In this document: positions 1 through 13,024 of the stretch, in pieces | How the letters are laid out: every line of letters begins with the position of its first letter | How positions within the stretch are numbered: position 1 is the stretch's first letter | NCBI GenBank assembly: GCA_002794785.1 | Contig: NBBA01000020.1 | Coordinates: 639,054-703,053, forward strand | Origin: Coniferiporia sulphurascens | Lineage: Eukaryota > Basidiomycota > Agaricomycetes > Hymenochaetales > Hymenochaetaceae | Length of the DNA: 64,000 bases | Reading direction: 5' to 3' | The notes under the pieces: model-generated | Database searches by the model: none | Told to the model about the DNA's origin: nothing | What the model saw: the letters and a program-made list of their open reading frames with translations, nothing else | Program-made: the position numbers and the translations under genes

Positions 1-386
1 TGCGGATACTCGTTCTTGTTCAACCTGGTAAGTGCCAGGATTTCACTGTGTAAGTTTATAGATTTTAATTTGTATCATTCTATCAACTTCTGGCCAAAAC
101 TTGAATTCACACAATTATCAATATCCAACTCGATTACACTGCCAGAGTGCTACCAATTACAAAAGTGGACCCAGTGCACGACTGACTTTCCCCTATGATC
201 TGCAGGGAGCTTTGTTCGAAGAATGGGGTTTCGGGTGATGCATTTGCAATGTACGATGCACAAAAGATGGCCGGGCTCCCTGTGGGCATTCAGGTCGTCG
301 GGCAACGTCTCGAAGAGGAGAGAGTTCTAGCAGGGATGAAGCTGGTCGAAAGACTGATGCGTGAGAACGGAAGTGTATACAAGTAA
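1..386 (+). pseudogene. amidase C-terminal fragment, apparently broken
   Basis: The last about 60 codons (195-386, stop 384-386) read like the C-terminus of amidase-signature enzymes, which hydrolyse amides: a YDAQKMAGLPVGIQVVGQ stretch followed by EEERVLAGMKLVE. Just upstream, in other frames, are GYSFLFN before a GTAAGT donor (28-33) and DYTARVLPITKVDPVHD (about 128-178), both typical of fungal amidases. These pieces do not join cleanly. A TGA follows the VHD, and a frame change is needed between EEWGF and GDAFAMYDAQ near 225-240. No AG acceptor precedes the DYTA segment. The gene body lies left of the window. Seen: family motifs and frame breaks. Inferred: pseudogene. Sequence error or an unusual splice pattern remains possible. 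Confidence 0.6.
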
Positions 387-1547
387 TTGAGCGTCTGAAG
401 AACAGGTACGGAAGTTGCATGGTAGTACGGATGTACGTTGGAATCACAAGTAAACACATGTAGTATATTGTATGGATGCCCGTAAATTGATATTGCCCGA
501 GGACCAATTAATTACGTGTCCCGAGCAGCGCACATTATGAGGTATTGGGTGTTGCCAGTGCAGCTGGCCCTATACTTATGATTGGGGGGTGAAGCCCTCC
601 AGTTATCCAGTTAGGGGCTCCCAAAAAGCTAGCTTAGTCAGCAGTAGCTTGATGCTGTGTGCCCCCCCCCCCCCCGTGAGAACCTATCTGTCCCTAGTAT
701 TCTTTATGCCGACCTAATGGGTAATCCCAACAGGGCCGAGGGCACTTCCTGTGCCGTGTTAGGCAGAAATGGATTTATAATATTACATAACAGAGCAATA
801 ACCATATTGCACACCTTTTCAGTCCCAACGATAAAAATTATTGCAGCGGATTACACGCATATCATTAAAAAAAGCCTTCAGGAGACAGAAATGAGTGCAT
901 AGATTGCAGTTTGAGACGATTTAGCCTGTGAAACCAGCTTACAGAAGATCGGACCTGAGATTCAACCCAAATTGAAACTTCAACCTTATTTAAGTTCATG
1001 GTTTAAACAGCGAAACGATAACTTTTCTCGTTTCGCTGTTTCGCTTGTTTTGTTGTTCAAAGGCAAGAACCGTGGCTTAAGCGAGGACTTAAACACGGCC
1101 TTAAACAAGACCTTAAACATACCTCTGATAACCCCTCATTATCTTACGGTTCCTCCAAAAACGAAGGTGAGCTGATCAACTTGAATACTGGCGTGAATTT
1201 TCAATGTGCTGACAAATAAAAATGTACCGGGGAAACTGAGTTGGCCTCGTACGAACGAACAGCTCTTGCTCTCACGCACTCCCTTCGAATTTCGTGGCAC
1301 GCGCCCATCGCTCGAATATACTTGTCTAAAGTTTCACATTGACGAAATACGCGCGGGAATGAATAAAAAGATGGAACTCCATGGCAGCTGCTTTCCGTAA
1401 CTGCATTAACTGCTTACATCACCCATCCGTTTAAAATAAAAAGGCCTCCATCCCGACCGCATCAGCCGATCCCGAACCTACGCTTAATTCCCAATTTCTT
1501 TCTGGCCTCCAGAAAACGCCACAGGAGCAATATAAAAAACGGTGCGG
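387..1547. other. intergenic, no gene recognised
   Basis: There is no supported coding region. A run of 14 C lies at 662-675. Several copies of a CTTAAAC-like word occur between 1076 and 1125 in a low-complexity stretch. The interval separates the plus-strand amidase remnant from the 3' end of UGT1 on the minus strand. Confidence 0.6.
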
Positions 1548-3770
1548 TCAAAGCAGCACATCAACAACCTTCCGCAACTCGACCCATCCATCGCCTCCCT
1601 CCTCCCAGTACTGTGCGAACACCCTCCCGAACTTCTGCGCGTTCGCGCGCTTCACGCGGCCGTCTTCGCCGCGCATCTTCGTGAACACCTCGACGGCCTC
1701 GCGACGCACGGCATCGACCGTGCCCTCGGGTGAGCGCCCTCCGAGGTGATGTATCGGCCGCAGTCCGTGCCCGGTGCGCACCTCTAGTAGCTCGTACCCC
1801 GCGTTGTGCGTCACGGATATATTCGCTGCGTTGATAGGCTGGTCGGCATCGAATGGCCAGCAGATCCTAGGTAAAATCGAGGACGGCGCCTGTCAGCCAA
1901 ATGGCTACGGATGCGACATGATTAGCTTAAGACGCACAGAGGTATACCCTCTGTCAGGGACTCCATGACAGAGTTGTGGCCACAGTGTGTCATGAACCAC
2001 CCACAAGCCTATGAAGGTAGGGTTGGTCGGCCTCCTTTGGAGAAAAGAGAAATGAACGCGACGTACGCCGTGGTGAAGAATTATCTGCTGTGGGAGCCAG
2101 GCCGACATGAAGCCCAATCCTGAGGCTTTCACTTTTTCTTTGATCTCTTCCGTAACGACAGCGAAAGGAGACGCATGGCTAAAGAGCTACAGATCACGCG
2201 GTCTTCAGACGATAAATAACACTTGGACTCAGGAAGGGGCTTACAAATGGAATTTGTTGTTCTATGAGGACATCAAGGATCGCCCATATTTTTTCCGGCT
2301 CACTGGACCACCAAACACTGCCAAATGATATCTGTCCGAGTAGAATGAAATGGTTCATTCAACATTCCTTTACACTGTTTCAGGGAGCGGTCAGTACTCA
2401 CATAAACAACCGAGTGTTTCCCGTACTTTTCCAGAGCCTTGTTCAAGAACTCGTTCACCTCTCTCGCAACCGGGGACTGGGACTTCTCCCTTTCGAGAGA
2501 CGTTGTATCTTCTGGAGGAGACAACGGTCCGACAGCTAGGACCGGACGCGATTCATACCATTCTTGCCACACATCGAATGCGCGGCCCTCATAGACTCGG
2601 TTGCTCGAGTTGATGACGCCATCACTCTCGGAAAACATCCTATGTGGTGCCAGGATGGACACGTACCGTCGGACACCATGTGTATTAGGAGGGAATACTG
2701 GATACACTCACCTGTGCGCGTATTGGCCAAATCCAGCTAGATCCATGGGGAGCGCCATCTATCCGTAATTACTATCGAGTCAGTGGACAGTTCCGACCAC
2801 CCCAGAGGGGGAAAATGTAGACATACAGCTTGCGGAGAGAACTCATAGTCATACATCGGTGGTATCCCGGGAAGTTCGATGACTTCGTTCCTAATCCTGC
2901 GTAAAATCTAGCAGACCCAGCAAACATAAGAATGAGCATCATTCGTAGACGGAAGGAGAAGGAATAGCCAAACCTTTTCCGATTCGATTCTGCGCGTCTC
3001 CTCATCCTCAGCAGTGATAGCCTCGATCTTCGCTGCCATATCCCCGTTACCGCCGTAACGTTCGGGACCAAAGAGAAAGATTGCTCCTGTTACCGCACCA
3101 GAATTCCAAGCGTAAATTGGGACAGACGTCCCGCTCACTGAACGTATCCTCGCGATGGCCTCGTACATGAAGAACTACAGCAAAGTGGGTGAGCGTTGAT
3201 CCAGTAGCTTGGAATATCAAGAATATCAAGCTCACGTCGATCACGGCGAGCTGAGGTGGCTCTATGGCCTCGTACATACGTTCGCTATCCGGTTCGGCCG
3301 CAATCGGCTTGCCGGCATAAAGAGTCTTGTACCCTTCGGAAAACGACATTTTGTAGAGGTCCAGGTCATGTATTTGGGGAGACGTAGGCAGGGGGACAAT
3401 CCTTACGGTTTGAGCTCAGGTCAATAAAGAGTACTCCGTGGCCCTGACCGGGAGACTTTGTGTAGGTTAATTCCGTACCTGATTAGCGACCTCAACGCCT
3501 CCTCTCCTTCTGGCAAGAATTGTCTCGCGACCTCGCTAGTGACTTTGCCAAGGTAAGGAACAGCCGTAAACAATGTCGCGCAGACGCGACGGAGGCGCAC
3601 GATTTTCGCAAGCAGGGCACACAAAGGTTTTGAGTGTCCTGTATTAAGAAAGAACTCGTCGTCTTAGACTAATATCGCCGAAGACGTGAACAAGAACGAG
3701 GAAACATACCCCAGAACGGGAGGGCTACAGCGACAATGTGTCCGCGTGGGAGACCGCTTACGGTAGTCAT
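1548..3770 (-). CDS. UDP-glycosyltransferase (GT1 family), UGT1
   Basis: A GT1-type enzyme predicted to transfer a sugar from a UDP-sugar to a small molecule; the acceptor is unknown. Eleven exons: complement of 1548-1866, 1938-2008, 2067-2186, 2245-2331, 2402-2639, 2712-2758, 2827-2907, 2974-3174, 3236-3401, 3479-3638, 3710-3770, giving 516 residues. All introns are GT-AG and phases agree. The N-terminal GHIVA...WGH gives a candidate catalytic His22. The donor-binding box runs from ACGWFMTHCGHNSVMESL through FDADQPINAANIS (about 388-427). Exon lengths match UGT2-4 exactly except exon 7, three bases longer than in UGT3 and UGT4. It is the most diverged copy and lies 16 kb from the tandem trio, with a zinc-finger gene and a tRNA between. 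No break was found. The start was chosen because it aligns with the paralogues and has a TATA element about 61 bases upstream. Confidence 0.88.
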
Positions 3771-3830
3771 TGAGGTTCGAATGTGTTGGGCTGTGAGGTG
3801 TCTGGTATCGATGTGGCCACCAGGCGGGGG

Positions 3831-3840
3831 TTTATATACC
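3831..3840 (-). promoter_or_regulatory. TATA element of UGT1
   Basis: On the minus strand this reads GGTATATAAA, with its near end about 61 bases upstream of the UGT1 ATG. The other three UGT genes carry G(G/A)TATAAATC at almost the same distance (54-56 bases), which supports both the start codons and a shared core promoter. Confidence 0.6.
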
Positions 3841-6011
3841 GAACCGCGTCCTTAAGCCTTCGCGCATGCATGGTTGCGAAAGAAAGAGCAAAAACAGCAT
3901 GATATCAAGGCCCCGAAACAGATCTACGAGCGTCTGATCTGATGGCTGGATGTCAACCGATCCAGGCCGGTTCCGAAGCAGGAAGTGATGATTGTCCACG
4001 ATACCGTGGAATCAGGGTCAGCGAGTTGTAAAATTTCGTACGTCATCTTTCCCTGACCCTCACGATTTCAAAGTACGAGCGGACAACCGTGATTTACTCC
4101 ATATTTGACGAAATGACTCCGAAAAACTGTTTCTGTAGCCGTTGACAACGCCGCGGGTAGTGGCTTTGCAGACGCCGTAGTCCGGACGGCATTGAAACGA
4201 GAAATAAAGGGCCAGAACCCAAGAACTAACAGCCTGAGAGTGAAGCTCGTGTGTAATAGCAGCAGAGCAACACGCCAACTACATAGTCTACGCTGATGTG
4301 TCCGTCTCACGGATCGCGCAAGAAGACCGACCAAGCCACGAAGCGAACCTTGGACCATTCGAAACCGATCAGCAACGATGATTGATCATCCGAGATCGGC
4401 CCCAGCCCCAAAGCAACAAGTCCACAGCAATCAGAATGGTAAAAAGCCCCTGGGTCCGTCTAGCAGGATGGTAGCCGCGACTCGCTTCGTTCTTGAATCG
4501 TGCGACCAAAAAAAGCAAGAAGATCTCAGCTGATTCAGCTCCGAGTCGGCTTCGTGCTAAAGAAAACGCAGGTGAACTCCCACAGCAATCTTGTAAAGAT
4601 GCACAACGCAGTACAGAAACTGCGTTTGATTCCAAGAACCCAACTTTCGGCGATGGGATGGGCGCAGATCTTCCCTAATCTGGGTTAAGTTCGTGGAAAA
4701 TTATACCGTAGGTATTAGTTCTCCGATAGCGGATCCTCTCTCTTCCACTACAGAGACCGTAAATCAGTGCTTTTGATTATCTGCGATCCCGTGACTGCCC
4801 AATGAAAGGCGTGAATCTAGCCTGGGCTCTATCTGCGCTACTTATATTTATCCATGGATTCGTAGACCTAAATTCCCGTCTTTCAAAATATGAATTTTTA
4901 TTTGAAATCAAAAAGGAGAGCATAGCTTCATTCTCCACGACTCAAGGAGAGGCAGCCCGGACAGAAAAGAAAAAGATGTCGAAGACCAAAGAAAAATAAT
5001 AGTCAAACTCCCCTCAACTTGCACAGAGATTGGTGGAAGGGGTTTCATATGCAGTTCACGGGGTTAATGCAAATCAAGAGACTTGATTTTTATATATGAT
5101 ATGAACTTCTTGGTCGCATTTTGGACGTTGCCAGCTCTAGCAATTACCTGTCCGAACTTTCTTGCAATAAATCTTATCATAATCATTACTACCATTCAGA
5201 GATATGGCTGGGGACTTTATCTCAGGCTCGCGCTTGGACATCATGGTTTTTCTTGATTAATGGACCGCAAAATCTCACAGGATAAGCCTCAGGCCAGGCG
5301 CAAATTGCTTACTAGCTGATTGACCCCGCAATTTGCATATTCCTATGCAAATTTCGCGGCGAAGCACGCACGTTGTGTCACGAGAAATAGAAATAGGGTC
5401 TATTAGCCTTGAATCCCTTGATCCTAATGACGGTTACTTAAGGCACTGCATCCCCCCCCCCTCCCTGGCTTGCAAATTGCGTTCCACCGTGACGGTGTAG
5501 TAAGTCAAACGCCAGAAAACAAGGCATTCGCGGCGAACCCATGCCAGTGAGCAGCAGCGGCGTGCCGACTCAGATGAGAGACACGTCTACTAGTACGTCT
5601 CAAGAGGCGTTCCGAGTCAAGTTTTCACGGCTGAACAGGATAACCCCAGGAAAAAGGCTGAGCCGCCTCTGGACAGCCTAAGTAAGAATTCGAAGAAACT
5701 CAGTTCGCAGTTAGATCTGCGGAAGCCAAGAGACCACGCGCAGTCACGGTGCGCACCGTGTAGCTGAGATTTGAGGTTTGGGACCTCGCAAAAAGCCCTC
5801 AGAATGAAGTCCGAACCTTTTCTGCAAGCCACCTCGTCCGCCCACTCGGTGGAAGGGGAATCCTGTTTAAATCGAGGGAGTCCGACTATAGCATATAAGC
5901 CAATATTACCAAGTTCCCATTACCTCACTTTACGTATCAACTCTTCTCAAAAAAAATTACAGCAAAAATAGAACGTCGATTTATTACGACAAACCAGACA
6001 CAACACGCAGT

Positions 6012-6041
6012 AAACACACAACACACAACACACACACACAG
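6012..6041. repeat. CA-rich microsatellite
   Basis: An imperfect run of CA/ACA units in the probable 3' flank of the zinc-finger gene. Simple repeat, no coding role. Confidence 0.8.
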
Positions 6042-7081
6042 CTCACAAACCAATATTAGAACGCTCAAAACAAAGAGAGAAAGGGAGGTAAAAGGACAAA
6101 AAGAAAGAAAAATCTATGCAATACATGTTTCTTCATACCATATCGGTACCAAGGCGGAGATATTGATAGCGGTAAAAGGCAGGAACAAGGACAGGGAGCG
6201 AGGGATGGACGCCTATGGGGTCCAGAATATGACAGACAAAGGACTCGGAAACCCACCCGAGCAACGCTAAGAAATGAGCAAATGCTGAGCCCTACTATAC
6301 GTCACTGTTAGGAATTTGGGTGGGAGAGAACGGAGGTAAATGGAACAGAAGAGAAAAGGAGAGTGTATGAGCCACAACAACCGCTGTGTGAGGGAATGAA
6401 ATACGCTGGAGCAATATATAATTTGACCGATACGGGTGAGATGGTTGGCGTGGATAGATGAGATGGGGAGATGGGGAGATGGGACGAATAAAACATGCCA
6501 ATGACGTTCGTCCGTCTGCCATTGCACAAAAGCGAGCGGGGGAAGAGGGGGATGAGAACAGACAAACAGACGCTAAACAAACAGATACGGTAGAGGTAAA
6601 GGAAGGACAGCAAGTTAAGAGGGTTGCGATGAAGATATATATACTACTTGTACACGTGTGCTACTTGTGCTTGAATTTAGCTTGACTTGGCTTCACTTCG
6701 CTAGAATACGATCAGAGGATGTAGATGATAGAACAGGTCGAAAAAAGCAAAACGGGATAGTGACAACAGGAGAGAGATGGCAGAAGATAGATATCGTGAG
6801 TAACAGCATTGGCATGGCGTTGAGGATAGTGAGAGCGGGTTAGAGCATAACAGCGACAGATAGAAGCGCGTGACAAACGAGGAGCGCGGGTAACAGGGAA
6901 ATAGGACTGATCAAGAAATGAAATGAGAAGAAAACCAGAAAAAAAAATCATACACAAAGATCACGCCGCAGCGAATCACATCGACCAGTCGATCGACGAC
7001 TAATCTTCGAGGGGCTAACAAGCGAAAAGCACAATCAGCACTACAAAAAGAACCGCCTATTCCTCAGGGACTCACAATTTT

Positions 7082-10000
7082 CTACTTCCCGTTCATGGTA
7101 ACCTCAACCTCCATCTTGACCGTTCCCGCTCCAGTTCCATCCGGCGGACCGGCCGCAAGCTCGTGCCCGGGCGGGGGGACGGGTGGTGGATAAGTGTATA
7201 CTGGAAACTGGGACGGTGGGTGCGTAGACACACTCGGCGATGTCGCCTGCTTTCTATCCTCGGCGTCTCTGATGTTTCTGGGCGTTGATGGCGGATCTTC
7301 AATCACCCCTCCTTTCATTTGGCGCGGGGATGAGACCGACGAGGCTGATGCAGATGCAGATGCCGAGGCGGAAGCAGAGGCTGAACCGGGACCAGAGACG
7401 CGCGGCGAGACAGAGGAGTGCGGAAGCGGTGGTAGCTCCCGTTCATACCTTACTCCAGTCTCCCGCGAGAGACTATGCCCGTGCCTCGAGCTAGGCGGAC
7501 GCGCATAAGGGTGCATGCCGTGTCCATGGCCCGAAGACGAGCTTGAGCCCGTCCGCGAATGCGAGTGTGAATGCGAATGTGCGCGCTCGCGACGACTCGT
7601 CGGTCCCGGTACGGGAATGGGCGCAGACACGGGCGCAGGGTGGCGCACGCCAACCCCCTCGGCGCTCGGCGGGGAGTAACCCTTTTCTACTGCCGAGTAG
7701 CGGGTGTCCGGGGAAGGTCGTGATTGGGGGAGGGCATGGAAGTGGGGTCCGTCGGGAGTGACCGGAGAACGCGGCAATGCCGAGCCCAAGTGTGTCGTCG
7801 AATGCGGGTGTCTATCCTCATTTACACCTGCCTGTGCTGTCCGCCCCCCGCGTAACGCATCGAACCAACGCTTATCTCCCGCACCATTCTCTATAGGCCG
7901 CCCATCTCCTGCTTTCGCAAGCCTCCCTCCACTGACCACTTCTTCAACCCCGTCCTCGCGCATGTCAACATCCTCATCCTCCATATCCCTTCCGTCAAAT
8001 TCGGACGCCGAGTCCGGTACTCCCTCAAGCTCGGACTCATGTCCCGTACGCGCAGCCGTCGAGTCGCGCCTTTCCCTCCTCTCCCATTTCTCTGCATCGG
8101 GCACGCCATCGCCGCTGCTTCTAGTCGCCCACTCCCGCTCCGCGATGCGCATGCCCGGCATTCTGGCCTCGAACGACGAAGGTGGATATGCGCTCGACGT
8201 TGAATACGAATGACTCCGCCCATGCGTAGCAGTCTGTCCTAACTGCATCGCTCTTCCATGCTGTCGAGCAGCGGTGTGTGCCCCAGGAGGGACAAGGAGT
8301 CCAAACGTCGATGGCGAGGGTCCAGGGCTAGCACCGGCGCCCGCAAATGCTGGGGCGCTATGTGTATGCGCATGTCCACGCTCGCGCGGCCAGTGTGATG
8401 CGGGAAGCGAGGACGCCGAAGAAAGTGCAGGCGAGAGCGATGGCGACCCATGGGTCGACGAATACCGCTCGTGTGCATGTGGGTGCGAGTGAGGATGGGA
8501 TTGTGGGTGCGGGTGGGAGAAAGAGTGCGAGTTGTGTAGCACGTGAGCAGGTGCAGGCAGGTGAGGCTGAGACTGTAAGGGATGGACATGAGACGGATGC
8601 GCTTGAGAATGCGCGTACGCTTGCAGTTGTTGGTGGGAATACGTGTGCGAAAGAACTTGTGTACGTGCACCGGGGGCACCGTATTCGGTATGTCGGTCGC
8701 GGGGATGCGGCGGGGAGTGAGTGTATGCATGTGGAGGCACACGAGACGTTGCAGAGGGGTAAGACACATGTGAGGGGTAAACGGGGTACGCCTGCGCAGC
8801 ACGTGCCCTCTCGTGTTCTAATCTCTCTCTCTCCATCCTCCCCATCCTCTCCATCCCATCTCTTCTTTCGAGCTCCACCTCATGTGAAGTATATCCCGCG
8901 CCAGCGCCAGGATGGTGAGGCGGGTACGCCCCGAAAGGTGGCGGAGGCTGTTGTTGATGCTCTTGTTGGTGTACAGGATGAGCCCGTGCCGACCTATGTT
9001 GACTCAACCCCGGTTCATGTCCCATCTCTCGTACGCCGTCAAACCCATGCGCCTGACCGCGGTACGCGCTCGGCGCCGCTGGCTGGTGCAAATGTGACCG
9101 CAAACCATAAACGTACCCTTCGTCGTGCGGATGTCTCTCGCGCTCCCCGGGGCGGTATCCTTGCGCGTGCCTATTGCCAATCATCTGCCCCCCCGCGTCC
9201 CGTCGGGATTGTTCATACGCATACTGACCGTGCCCGTAAGCATGCGCCGAGCCGGCACTAATACTAGCTCCCGGACCCGCCGTACCGGCTGCAGGCCCAA
9301 GTCCAGCCGGGCTTGAGTGGTTTCGATAGTGTCTCCGCATGTTACTCGAGACATTGAATTGGCGGCCGCAACCTGGGTAAGGACATTCGAATGCTGTTTG
9401 TAGAAACATCATTGAAGCACAAAAAGTGAAGAATAGATCGTCCGTGATTTGATATAGCCGCAATTCGATGTAGCCGCGAGGCATTTCCCACGATAGGTTA
9501 AGTCGATGACGAGACGAGGCGAGACCATTCGGGTGATAGTGTGGGGCGTAGATAGTTCGGCGTTTCGAGATCCGGGAAGGCGCGAAACAATATGTCGACA
9601 AAGAACGGTTACAGACGGACGATGAAATGGAGAAGGACAGAAGACGCGAAATCCAAAGGAGTTCGAATAATCAGTCAGTTCAAAACCGTAAATCCGCAGA
9701 GGCCGTGTGCGGGGTTGCCGCCAGGTGCGTAGGTAATGTCATCGGTGCACATGCGGGATGACCATGTTAAGCAAGGAAATCCCGTAATATAGCAGGAAAT
9801 AGGTGGTCAGTAATAGTTATGTCAGACCACAGTCGACGAACAGAGCAGTAGACAAGAACGGAAGGTAGTGACATCCACGTGAACCGTAGGAAAACGTAGA
9901 CAGGCGGACAAATTAACCGCAAAACCCCGAAGACCAGCAATCAAGAACAAGGGTGTCATACAAACAGGCCAGGCGAATCGAGAATCCCATTGACGTACGC

Positions 10001-13000
10001 GATGGTCCAGACCCCATTGCGAAATCAAAGAGCCGATCAGTGTCATATCATAATCCGTGGCGACGTTCAGCCACAAAATACCAAAATAAGGACGAGTACG
10101 TGTACGCCCGGTTAAGCATACGGCCATCCATCGTGACAAGAAATGCCCATCAGTCGTCAGACGAAGAGCACAAGACGATTAATGAAACACGTAGCAGTAC
10201 AACCATCGTTTGATGCATTGCCGAGGATGACCGTAGGAATTAGTTTAGGTTGAGCCAAGTAAAGTTCGGTTAGGGCGGAGGGGGCACAGGAATGCGGTCG
10301 GTCAGGCGCAGGATTGGTCAGCAGAGATAGTACCCAAGCGAGATCCAAACGTGAGAAGACCGGTATATAAAGACGACGAGGACGCCCAAGATGTCATTTG
10401 TTGTTAGCGACGTTGATCCACAGATAGTCCATACAGCCGAAGGTGGCACATGAGACGCCCAAAACGTTTAGGGTATTCATTTGATCGTGAATTGAAGCGA
10501 TAGGACGTCGCCGTGACGTGCCGTGTCGTTCAGCAAATTTTCATAGAACAGTCGAAGAGTCGCCAAAGGAAAATCAGGATAGGTCGAGGTCATATTCCAT
10601 ACGTTATCGCAGAAGGTCGATGTCGATCCCACGATCAAAATCCGCCGGATTTTCGAAAAGTGCGTCATTATGTGAAATGTCATAAAAAAGGAAAGAAAAG
10701 AAGGGGATGATGCAAAAGATCGTCAGCGTGTGCCCTCAACGTCATTAAAACCAAAAAGAAGCTATAAGCAATAGAAAACAAGAAACCGTAGGGAAAAAAG
10801 AAAGAAAGGAAGGAAAGAAAGGAATAGCCACGCACGCTTTTCCCCTGTATGTGTGTTGAGGTGGATTTTGAGACTGCTCGGCCGATTAAATCGCTTATGA
10901 CAGTGCGGGCACGTATGTCGCTTCCCATCGCGCCCATCCTCGCCCTCGGCTTCCGCCTCGGCATCACCTTCCGCAGTACTTTCGCCTTCCGGTCCGCCCT
11001 CAATGCGCTGCTTCGCTTCTGGCTTGACCCCCTCGCTCTCACCTTCGATAGTAAGAACATGTGACTCCACCGAAGTCGGCGCGGTGTTTCCTTCCCCCTC
11101 CCCACTTTCTACACCCTCCTCGCCCTGCCTACCACCCTCATCATCATCGTCAAATGCAAGTTCATCCTCCTCGTCCTCATCCTCGTCCTCTTCTTCCTCC
11201 TCCTTGGCCCTCCCATCACCGTCCCCCACATCAGTCGAGCCCATCGAGTCCGCGCGCGAGCGCCGACTGCCAAAGACAAACGGCTGCGGACCAGTCCCAG
11301 ATAGCGCTCGGCTACGAGGGTGAGAAATGGGAATAGACCGGATATGAGTGGGCACGCCTGCGTCGACCTCCATTGCGTCGTCCTTGCCCTCCGCTTCTAG
11401 CGCAGCATGCGCGCCGTGGGGAACGGAACACGACAGGCCTAATAAACTTGCAGCCGCGGCCGCACTCTGCACGTCAAGTGCCCCATCCGTCTTAGCACCC
11501 ATACTGCCGCTCGCTTCCCGGCTAGATCGATCCTGCCTCGCATCTTCATGTACTCGGACCTGTTCTCGCGTCAGAACCGCTCTCGGATCGGCACGAGTAT
11601 TATTTGGGGAGCCTGGGAAGCTGTATAGCTCGAGTCGGGTGCGTTGGGCCGCAGCAGACTGGTGTTGTCCAGCGCGACCCTGAGTCGGGACCGGAGGTAA
11701 TATTGCGGGTAAGGGAGCCGGAGGCACTCGACTATGTGGGCTGTGGGCATATGGTGCGGTTAGGGACATGAGAGTCGTGAGCGGCGTAAGCGGCGAGTGT
11801 GCCGATGAGGCTTGTTGTTGATACTTTTGTTCTTGTTGGTCGAAATCTGCCAAATAGAAGCACGTTAGTTAGTATTTGTGAATTAGTGATAGGAAGAAAC
11901 AAGAAAATGAAATTGAAACAGTTAAAACCGAATGAGCGGGAGACGGGAGAAAAGGACAATGATAGCCGGCAATTGCAATTACAGAATAGCATAACAAAGC
12001 CGGTTTCCAATTCAAATGCATGAGGTCGGACACATAAGATGGGGATGAAGATGCGCAGCACTATGCGTCGGCAAGACAACGCGTGTGCGATGGCCCGCGT
12101 GATGCGCGCGGAGATCGGAACGTGAGCGTAGGCACGTTAGAGAATGAAAGTTTTGCATGAGGATATACCAGGGTGAGAATAAGAATAGAAACAGGAGCGG
12201 AAATAGGAGGCGTAACGAGATGGGGGACCGTGAGCATGAGCAGAAAGGCGCCGAGGGGATCATACTATGCTAAAAACAGTGAAGAAGAGATGCGGGAAGG
12301 CGATGCGCAGCTCGTTAAGTGAGAAAAGGCAACGGTATTCCCCTTCGTATGGTGCACCGCATCCGCCGGCTAACCGGCCGCCCGAGGGAAGACCAAGCGG
12401 TGTTAATAGAAAGGCGGGTTAAGAAAAGAGCAGGAGCCCGGCCAAGGGAAAAAGAACAGACAGTATCTGCGCAGTATCTGCGCCGTGATTGTCATGTACT
12501 GCTCGGTAAGGACATCGCATATACGTGGCGCCCGAATGACCATTGGACAGGTGTTCGTCGGGTCATAGTCAGCCCGACAACAACCGCAGTCACACAGCAC
12601 ACGACTGGCGAGGTGCTACAGCCAAGCCATCTAACACAACAGACGACGTAACAGGGAACACAACAGCCGTCCGCAGCACATCAGTGTATATGCACCGCGC
12701 CGTGTATGCGGGCAACAACGGCCAACAGACGCCCATGTCAGCAAGCCGGGGCAGTGGGGGGCGGGGGAGACAAGAGGGGTAGAGGGCAAAAACCGGAGAC
12801 GAGCAAAAAGAGAAATAGAGGGACGGCTCACCAGGAAAGAGATCCCTGATGCCAGGGAGTGCTGTCGGCAAAGCCGCGCGTGCAGGTGTATTCCCCATCT
12901 CATTCGCCTTCTCTTCCGCTCCGGGCACTGCGGACGTATACGACTGTTTGTGGAGCGCAGGTGGCCTGTCAGGGGACATGGGCGCGGGCGCAGGTACATT

Positions 13001-13024
13001 TGAAATAGGAGTCATGGGCGACAT
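7082..13024 (-). CDS. two-finger C2H2 transcription factor A
   Basis: A predicted nuclear DNA-binding regulator; targets unknown. Exons: complement of 7082-9393, 10836-11846, 12832-13024, giving 1171 residues, all GT-AG and in phase. The short first exon ends with LPGIRDLFP, a motif shared with factors B and C. Exon 2 has an acidic stretch (KEEEEEDEDEDEED) and finger 1 (C377, C380, H393, H397; RFNRPSSLKIHLNTHTGEK). The intron falls inside the TGEKP linker. Exon 3 starts with finger 2 (C405, C410, H423, H427; FNVSSNMRRHYRNH), then a very long low-complexity region rich in His, Pro, Ser and Arg, an Ala-Ser repeat, and a C-terminal FPVYTYPPP motif. Introns of 985 and 1442 bases are far longer than elsewhere in this window. 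The start is the first ATG in frame with exon 2; an upstream non-coding exon cannot be excluded. Confidence 0.85.
9394..10835 (-). other. 1,442-base intron of factor A
   Basis: The donor (GTGCGT on the minus strand next to 10836) and the acceptor (ACAAACAG next to 9393) restore the TGEKPFECP linker exactly. I see no gene or mobile element inside. The paralogous introns in factors B and C are only 235 and 193 bases, so this one has grown or the others have shrunk. Confidence 0.7.
11847..12831 (-). other. 985-base first intron of factor A
   Basis: It joins LFP in exon 1 to DFDQQEQKYQQQ in exon 2, at the same position and phase as the first introns of factors B (126 bases) and C (96 bases). No coding region is recognised inside. 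Confidence 0.65.

Larger units (their letters stand above)
3771..7081. other. long intergenic stretch with no recognisable gene
   Basis: About 3.3 kb without a coding region I can support; only short unrelated frames occur. It holds the UGT1 promoter at its left end. At its right end (about 6.0-7.08 kb) is AT- and purine-rich DNA that probably includes the 3' UTR of zinc-finger factor A. A C-rich run is at 5452-5463 and a CA microsatellite at 6012-6041. Confidence 0.55.

Noticed and set aside
1548..3770. UGT1 as a pseudogene
   Set aside because: It looked broken at the exon 10 donor at first, but careful reading gives CCTCT|GTGCGT, a normal donor; all eleven exons then stay in phase.
8347..9261. 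304-codon plus-strand frame inside factor A
   Set aside because: It is antisense to the low-complexity, Arg/His/Ser-rich exon 3 of factor A; such GC-rich repeats keep several frames open. The minus-strand frame has the fingers and conserved motifs.
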